DNA of 64,000 bases from the NCBI GenBank assembly GCA_947259405.1, contig CAMYLY010000003.1:1-64000 (forward strand), read 5' to 3'. The notes under the pieces are model-generated. The model was not told the origin of the DNA, searched no databases, and worked only from the letters and a program-made list of their open reading frames with translations. Positions 59,567 to 64,000 of the stretch are shown here, piece after piece. Position 1 is the stretch's first letter, and the number at the start of each line of letters is the position of its first letter. The translations under genes and the position numbers were made by a program. The stretch comes from an uncultured Gemmatimonadales bacterium (GTDB lineage Bacteria; Gemmatimonadota; Gemmatimonadetes; Gemmatimonadales; GWC2-71-9).

Positions 59567-60043
59567 ATGCTCGAAGAAGTGCGTCAGCGGCTGACTGCCG
59601 AGGTCGAAGCGCTCAATCACGAGTTGCACGTAACGCTCCCTGATGTACTGCAAAGGGCGCGGGAGTTGGGTGACCTCAAGGAAAACGGGGACTACCAGGC
59701 GGCGAAGGAGCGCCAGAGCTTCGTTGCGCTTCGCCTAGGCCAGTTACGCGCACGGCTCTCGAAACTGTCGCAGATCGACCTCTCCAAGATCCCCAACGAT
59801 CGTGTCGGGTTGGGGTCACGAGTGACCGTCAAGGACATGGCATCCAAGGACGAAGAGGTGTACGAGTTGGTCATTCCGGATGCCATGGATTTCGACAAAG
59901 GTCACATCTCGGTGTCGTCACCCTTGGGACAAGCGCTCCTGGACCACAAGGCCAAGGACACCGTGAAGGTCCGGCTCCCCATGGGAGAGCGAAAGCTCAA
60001 GATCCTCGACGTGGTGACCTTCCACGATCAGATCACGGAGTAA
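59567..60043 (+). CDS. greA: Transcription elongation factor GreA/GreB family
   Basis: Protein of 158 residues, the standard family length. The N-terminal coiled coil carries the conserved tip region RARELGDLKENGDYQAAKERQ (the Asp-Glu pair inserted into the RNA polymerase secondary channel; classical GreA has GDLSENAEY). The C-terminal FKBP-like domain is present (VGLGSRVTVKDM, HISVSSPLGQALLDHKAKD, TVKVRLPMGERKLKILDV). It rescues backtracked RNA polymerase by stimulating transcript cleavage. It is monocistronic. GreA fits the Leu-Lys-Glu-Asn-Gly-Asp-Tyr tip better than GreB, but the family has further paralogues. Confidence 0.92.
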   Translation: MLEEVRQRLTAEVEALNHELHVTLPDVLQRARELGDLKENGDYQAAKERQSFVALRLGQLRARLSKLSQIDLSKIPNDRVGLGSRVTVKDMASKDEEVYELVIPDAMDFDKGHISVSSPLGQALLDHKAKDTVKVRLPMGERKLKILDVVTFHDQITE

Positions 60044-60071
60044 CACCGGTCCATCGTGGGACCGCAGGCGC

Positions 60072-60500
60072 CTACTCCAACAGTCCTACGCCATTCAGTA
60101 ACGTCAGCGTCTTCCGCGTGATCCGAGATTGGAACACCGGGTCTTTGAATTTTGCCTCTGGGACGGCGCGAAACCCGAAACTCTCGGATTTCGCCGCGCG
60201 CAGCGTGACGTAATCGTCGAACGTGATTGTGACTTCGTAAAGAAAATGGGGTTCGTTGCCAATGGCGAACGCACGGGGTTCCGGATTCTGCTCCCGGACA
60301 ATCTCTGCTAGCCGTCCCGTCTTTTCCTCTTCTTCAAGTTCGCGAACGAGTCCCTCGAAGGCCGACTGACCATCCGTCGCACCTCCCAGCATCTCGAGTT
60401 TCTTGTGTTTGGGGGTGCCTTTCGCCTTCTTGACCGACAGGAGCTGCGTGGGTTCGGCAAACCCATCGATCCGGATGATGATCTTCGACACTTCGCGCAT
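60072..60500 (-). CDS. Nudix-like protein with degenerate Nudix box
   Basis: Protein of 142 residues. The opening strands SKIIIRIDGFAEPTQLLSVK and the following LEMLGGATDGQSAFEGLVRE with LEEEE reproduce a Nudix fold start and box. Aligned to G-x5-E-x7-REUxEExGU, the first Glu is Gln and the last Gly is Lys, while REL and the following Glu pair that bind metal are kept. The C-terminal part (FLYEVTITFDDYVTLRAAKS) is strand-rich as expected. It could hydrolyse a nucleoside-diphosphate derivative weakly, or serve as a binding protein. It is convergent with greA. Confidence 0.6.
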   Translation of the reverse strand: MREVSKIIIRIDGFAEPTQLLSVKKAKGTPKHKKLEMLGGATDGQSAFEGLVRELEEEEKTGRLAEIVREQNPEPRAFAIGNEPHFLYEVTITFDDYVTLRAAKSESFGFRAVPEAKFKDPVFQSRITRKTLTLLNGVGLLE

Positions 60501-60577
60501 GAGGTCCCCGTCGCAATAATGCGTGGAATTGTACGCCGAGCGAGAACCAACGGCCAGTCGGTATATTGGCGCACGCC

Positions 60578-62191
60578 ATGAACACCCCTCTCGAGCGTGT
60601 CGACCGCTCCTCCGCCCTGATGGCGGCGGCGTTTGCTCTGGTCGCCTGCATCCAGATCGTGCGCACCTATCCCGTGTACAGCAACACCTTCGATGAACCG
60701 GCGCACGTGGCAGCGGGCATGGAGTGGCTGGACGTTGGCGAGTTCACGTACGAGCCGTTCACGCCTCCGTTGGCGCGCATTGCGGTTGCCGCTGGCCCGT
60801 ATCTGGCGGGTGTCCGAGCGACCGAGAGTCCTTCGGTGTGGCAGGAAGGGCGTTCACTCCTCTACGCGAATGGCGAGTACCAGAAGAATCTGACCCTGGC
60901 CAGGCTGGGCGTGCTACCGTTCTTCGTCTTGGCGATGCTCATCACGTGGCTGTGGGCGCGTGAACTAGCGGGCCCACTCGTGGCTACCGCAGCCGTCGCC
61001 TTAGAATCGACGCTACCGCCGATATTGGCCCATGCTGGATTGGCCACCACCGACATGGCGTTTACCGCGATGCTCTTGCTCGCGCTGTACGTAGTGTGGC
61101 GCTGGCTCGAGCATCGAACCTGGGCGTCGTCGGTCGCGTTGGGGGTCACGGCGGCCCTCGCGCTGTTCACCAAGCTCTCGGCGCTCGTGTTCTACCCGGC
61201 AGGAGCCATCGGTGTCTTTGCCGGGTGGTGGCTGTGGCGTCGCAATGACCCGGCGAGCGAAGCGCCACAACTCAAGGTGGCACCAGCCCTGGGCGTCATG
61301 GTGGCGGTCGGGGCGGTCGTGCTTTGGGCCGGGTATCGTTTCTCGTTTGCGCCGATCGGGAACGCCGGAATCCCAGTGCCCTTCCCGGAACTATGGCGAG
61401 GCGTTCTGTATATGCGCTTGAAGGAGCAGGTTGGGCACGAGGGCTACCTGTTCTCGGAGATTCGACTCACCGGGTGGTGGTATTTCTTCCTTGTTTCGTT
61501 AGCGTTGAAGACCCCAATCCCGTTCCTGATTCTACTGCTGGCTGGAGTCGCTTCAGCGGCCAAGTCTGCCAAGGTTCTTCTTGGTCTTGGCTTGGCGGCC
61601 GTCTTGATCACCGCCAGCACCTTGATCTCGAACTACAATGTCGGGGTCCGACACGTGTTGCCGATCTATCCGCTCTTAGCGATCGTCGCCGGTTATGGAG
61701 TCGTGGCCCTGTGGAAGACGACCGATCGCCCGGCGTTGACGCGTGCCTTCGTCGGCCTCCTCATACTCTGGCAAGTCACCACCACGGTTCGCGCTCATCC
61801 AGACTACTTGCCGTGGTTCAACAGCATGGCGGGTGCACGTCCTGATCGGATCCTCGTGAACTCCGATCTCGATTGGGGACAAGATCTGCTGCGGCTGGCG
61901 GACACGGTCGAGGCTCGCGGGATCGATTCACTGCCATTGGCGTACTTCGGCACAGCCAATCCTTTCGCCCATATCCCCGGAGTGCGCCCGCTGCGCCGGT
62001 TCGAGCGTCCAGCCGGATGGTTCGCGGTGAGCATCTCCGCGATCAAGGGCCTCGAGGTCGAGGAAAACACGGGATTCGAGTGGCTCGAGCTGGTCGAACC
62101 GGACATTCACGTTGGTGAGTCGATTTGGATGTACAACCTCGATTTGCGGTTTCAGGCGGAGGCGGCGGACTCGGCTACCGGATCACCGTAG
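60578..62191 (+). CDS. GT39/PMT-like (ArnT-type) membrane glycosyltransferase
   Basis: Polytopic protein of 537 residues, with the ATG following a TATATTGG stretch. The first periplasmic loop has the acidic pair in NTFDEPAHVAAGMEWL and YEPFTPPLARIA, the hallmark of GT-C enzymes that use polyprenyl-phosphate sugars. About 10-12 spans are visible (LGVLPFFVLAMLITWLWARE, VAPALGVMVAVGAVVLWAGY). A C-terminal periplasmic domain contains NSDLDWGQDLLRLADTVEA, typical of this bacterial subfamily. It is convergent and slightly overlapping with a GT2 gene that could make the polyprenyl-phosphate sugar donor. Confidence 0.85.
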   Translation: MNTPLERVDRSSALMAAAFALVACIQIVRTYPVYSNTFDEPAHVAAGMEWLDVGEFTYEPFTPPLARIAVAAGPYLAGVRATESPSVWQEGRSLLYANGEYQKNLTLARLGVLPFFVLAMLITWLWARELAGPLVATAAVALESTLPPILAHAGLATTDMAFTAMLLLALYVVWRWLEHRTWASSVALGVTAALALFTKLSALVFYPAGAIGVFAGWWLWRRNDPASEAPQLKVAPALGVMVAVGAVVLWAGYRFSFAPIGNAGIPVPFPELWRGVLYMRLKEQVGHEGYLFSEIRLTGWWYFFLVSLALKTPIPFLILLLAGVASAAKSAKVLLGLGLAAVLITASTLISNYNVGVRHVLPIYPLLAIVAGYGVVALWKTTDRPALTRAFVGLLILWQVTTTVRAHPDYLPWFNSMAGARPDRILVNSDLDWGQDLLRLADTVEARGIDSLPLAYFGTANPFAHIPGVRPLRRFERPAGWFAVSISAIKGLEVEENTGFEWLELVEPDIHVGESIWMYNLDLRFQAEAADSATGSP

Positions 62192-62923
62192 GTAGTGCCG
62201 GTAGATCTTGCCCAAATCGACTGCTGATCGCACGAAATCCCGCATCTTGACCTTGCCATCCGGTACGTCCGTCCACGTTGTGAGTGGCTGCTCGATGAGG
62301 TAGGTGGCCATCTGCTCCGGTGACCGCGCGCCGACCGCCTGCTGCAGACGCGCAATCAGTTCGACATCGAATATCCAGCGGGACAGAAACGGTTCCGCAA
62401 ACAACTGGCGGGTGAGGTCATCGTTTCGAAACACTTTGGCACCGCACTGCGTGTCGTACACGGGGAGGCGCAACGCCATCGAGACGGCCGTAGCGAAGAG
62501 GCGTCCAGCGTAGTGCCGCACGGCTCGACGCGTGATCCGACGTCCCAGCAAGAGGACCCGTGCTCCCATCACCATCTGGAGTTGGTCACGACCAGCAAAG
62601 CACGAAAGCAACGCGTCGAGCTCACCCAGCGGGGTGGCGAGATCCGCATCCCAGAATCCAACGAACGTCGACCCGCGCTCAGCCGCGACGCGCATGCCAG
62701 ATCTCACCGCCTCAGCCTTGCCGGCATTGCGCTCGAGGTGGAGGGCACTCATGGAAGCGGGGCGCTGATCCGCCATCCGTCGCAGGACGTCGTAGGTGCC
62801 GTCGCGACTTCCGTCGTCCACGAACACGAACCCCACGTCGGTATTCTCCGCATGCGCCAGAAAGGCCTTCGTGTCCAGGCGAGACGCTTCGTTGAAGCAC
62901 GGGACGACGAGCGTAGCTGACAT
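62183..62923 (-). CDS. GT2 family glycosyltransferase (dolichyl-phosphate sugar synthase-like)
   Basis: Enzyme of 246 residues; ATG at MSATLVVPCFNEASRL. An open frame continues far upstream but without family similarity. GT-A fold motifs are VVPCFNEASRLD, FVFVDDGSRDGTYDVLRRM, NAGKAEAVRSGM and the metal-binding FWDADLATPLGELD, and QCGAKVF is the polyprenyl-phosphate synthase signature. No C-terminal membrane anchor is present. It probably loads glucose, mannose or a related sugar onto a polyprenyl phosphate for use by the membrane glycosyltransferase encoded opposite; the two stop codons overlap by nine bases. Confidence 0.9.
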   Translation of the reverse strand: MSATLVVPCFNEASRLDTKAFLAHAENTDVGFVFVDDGSRDGTYDVLRRMADQRPASMSALHLERNAGKAEAVRSGMRVAAERGSTFVGFWDADLATPLGELDALLSCFAGRDQLQMVMGARVLLLGRRITRRAVRHYAGRLFATAVSMALRLPVYDTQCGAKVFRNDDLTRQLFAEPFLSRWIFDVELIARLQQAVGARSPEQMATYLIEQPLTTWTDVPDGKVKMRDFVRSAVDLGKIYRHYLR

Positions 62924-62996
62924 TACGGCGTAACATGGCGGGAGTCTGACCGAGATGCCACTGTGCGGACTCGGTCGACGGTGGTATTCTTGCCCG

Positions 62997-63812
62997 ATGT
63001 ACGAGTATCCAGGTCGTGTACGGGCGCGCTGCGGACGAGGTCGGTTGCACGTCGTGGCGCTCCTCGCGGGGGCGGCGCTGGTCTTACCGACCGTCGGGGC
63101 CGCGCAGCTCGAGCCGTCGCTCGATCTGCCCGGCGATGCGCGACTCCTCGAGGTCAGAACGCTGCTGGCTCCCACCACGTCGCACACCGTGGAGCCGACA
63201 ACGTCGACCGCGGGCCAAATCATCTCCATAGTGGCCGGTGCGGGGGTCGCGCTCGGCATGGAGTTGGTCGGGAACCGCTTCGGACCTGCCCCTTGTGCGC
63301 CGTGCGACCCGGCCAGTGTCTTCGCGTTCGACCGCGGAACCATTCGCTCCGTGCAACGACCTTGGGCGCTGGCGACGGACGTTGCGGTGTTGGGGTCCAT
63401 CGGTGGGACATGGGCCGACCTCGGGCGCAGAGGGAACGGAGGCGACCTCCACTGGCGCGCCTCGATCGAATCGCTGGCCTGGACGATGGCTGTGACGCAG
63501 GTCCTGAAGGTGAGCTTCCGGCGGCTCCGTCCGTTCATGTATGCGGACGACGCTGGGAAATACCGGGAGAATGCCGACGCCCAGCAGTCGTTTCCGTCTG
63601 GCCACACGTCGGCTGCGTTTGCCGTTGCCACGGCGTACTTCCTTTCGGTGCAGAGCCTCACCGGTCAAGATCCGTATTGGATATTTGGTGTTGCATCGTT
63701 CGTCGGTGTGGGTCGAGTACTCGCCGGCAAACACTGGATCACGGACGTGCTCGCCGGTGCTGCGATCGGCACGGCCACCGCCTTGGTGGTGCATGAGGCG
63801 CGTTTCGACTGA
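62997..63812 (+). CDS. PAP2-family phosphatase, membrane or secreted
   Basis: Protein of 271 residues with an N-terminal hydrophobic signal ([20 protein letters not shown]). The three phosphatase motifs are KVSFRRLRP (K171, R178), FPSGHTS (H203) and [12 protein letters not shown] (R240, H246, D250). The last has Gly for the usual Ser before the Arg, which is tolerated in the family. PAP2 enzymes remove phosphate from lipid phosphates such as undecaprenyl pyrophosphate or phosphatidic acid. The stop codon overlaps the next start (TGATG). Confidence 0.88.
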   Translation: MYEYPGRVRARCGRGRLHVVALLAGAALVLPTVGAAQLEPSLDLPGDARLLEVRTLLAPTTSHTVEPTTSTAGQIISIVAGAGVALGMELVGNRFGPAPCAPCDPASVFAFDRGTIRSVQRPWALATDVAVLGSIGGTWADLGRRGNGGDLHWRASIESLAWTMAVTQVLKVSFRRLRPFMYADDAGKYRENADAQQSFPSGHTSAAFAVATAYFLSVQSLTGQDPYWIFGVASFVGVGRVLAGKHWITDVLAGAAIGTATALVVHEARFD

Positions 63813-64000
63813 TGCCCATCTGGTCGGCTGAACGCCTCGCGGCTCTCCGCAACGATACGCCGGGCTGCGAACGTCGCGTGCATTTCAACAACGCCGGCGC
63901 CGGCCTGATGCCACGGCTGGTGATCGACGCGATCAAAGACCATATCGATCTCGAAAGCGATATCGGCGGGTACGAGGCCGGCGACGCTCGCGCCGCAGCG
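63812..64000 (+). CDS. Class V aminotransferase, N-terminal part; 3' partial
   Basis: The frame runs off the end of the window after 63 residues: [20 protein letters not shown], then [20 protein letters not shown] and [14 protein letters not shown]. The N-terminal pattern VHFNNAG..LMP..V..AI..HI..E...GGYEA is characteristic of pyridoxal-phosphate class V aminotransferases of the cysteine desulfurase/EgtE-like group. The PLP lysine and most of the fold are outside the window, so the reaction cannot be stated. The start overlaps the stop of the PAP2 gene. Confidence 0.8.
   Translation, partial: MPIWSAERLAALRNDTPGCERRVHFNNAGAGLMPRLVIDAIKDHIDLESDIGGYEAGDARAAA

Noticed and set aside
62924-63661. 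Upstream extension of the GT2 frame into the PAP2 region
   Set aside because: The GT2 fold starts exactly at MSATLVVPCFNEAS; the extension is antisense to the phosphatase gene and has no family similarity.
1-64000. tRNA, rRNA, CRISPR array, transposase or phage genes
   Set aside because: Intergenic stretches were scanned by eye for tRNA-like GTTCRANNC arms, repeat-spacer patterns and DDE/integrase motifs; none was convincing.

Overview
The window is GC-rich bacterial chromosome and looks like a member of the Gemmatimonadota or a close relative. This is judged from gene content, not from a marker gene. It holds several Pkn-type Ser/Thr kinases with C-terminal TolB-like propellers or TPR arrays, a TIGR02999-type ECF sigma factor overlapping a kinase gene, a SusC-like receptor fragment, many secreted S9 peptidases, lipoproteins and propellers, and a PorV/PorQ-like protein. 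There are no rRNA or tRNA genes, no CRISPR array, no transposase and no recognisable phage genes.

Layout. 1-7.4 kb: the tail of a TolB-propeller protein, an S9 peptidase, a PQQ/heme-c alcohol dehydrogenase, a decayed AhpD-like gene and an outer-membrane-barrel candidate. 7.4-16.6 kb: an ECF sigma/TPR-kinase pair with a possible 27-residue membrane peptide, a DNRLRE lipoprotein, a class C beta-lactamase-fold hydrolase with a propeller lipoprotein, and a triple-PAS protein without an output domain. 16.7-20.7 kb (minus strand): a small membrane protein, an LVIVD-repeat protein, a small Met/His-rich secreted protein and a multicopper oxidase. 20.9-22.6 kb: a scar in which a SusC-like N-terminus abuts an inverted kinase C-terminus, with a 9-nt repeat at one breakpoint. 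22.6-28.4 kb: an intact kinase-propeller, a CPA2 antiporter and a periplasmic heme-c HAMP receptor without an output module.

28.5-41.3 kb is a long tightly spaced plus-strand run: TauE-like exporter, TPR membrane protein, NagB, dicarboxylate/amino-acid symporter, Spy-like protein, and then a complete quinohemoprotein amine dehydrogenase (QHNDH) locus in the order qhpG-A-D-C-B-F-E. This is the most informative system in the window. The small QhpC subunit keeps every residue needed for the cysteine tryptophylquinone cofactor and its three thioether cross-links. The locus also encodes the catalytic partners and all the maturation enzymes: radical SAM QhpD, flavin monooxygenase QhpG, exporter QhpF and protease QhpE. 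With the PQQ dehydrogenase and the multicopper oxidase, it points to an organism that oxidises small amines and alcohols in the periplasm and passes electrons to cytochromes.

41.4-51.8 kb carries secreted and membrane proteins (S9 peptidase, TonB-C protein, ICMT-like methyltransferase, PorV-like protein), a class II glutamine amidotransferase, an alpha/beta hydrolase lipoprotein, a MutM/Nei glycosylase and a YVTN propeller. 51.8-52.4 kb has no convincing gene. 52.4-64 kb carries a TPR/Glu-Pro-repeat membrane protein, a TPR kinase, a lipoprotein with an M6 metalloprotease ending in a dockerin-like motif, GreA, a divergent Nudix protein, two glycosyltransferases, a PAP2 phosphatase and the start of a class V aminotransferase.

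Two families of short low-complexity repeats recur. One is a pyrimidine-rich 9-nt tandem repeat that sits just 5' of several start codons and at the rearrangement breakpoint. The other is a purine-rich GGGAAAGGGGAAGGGG tract.
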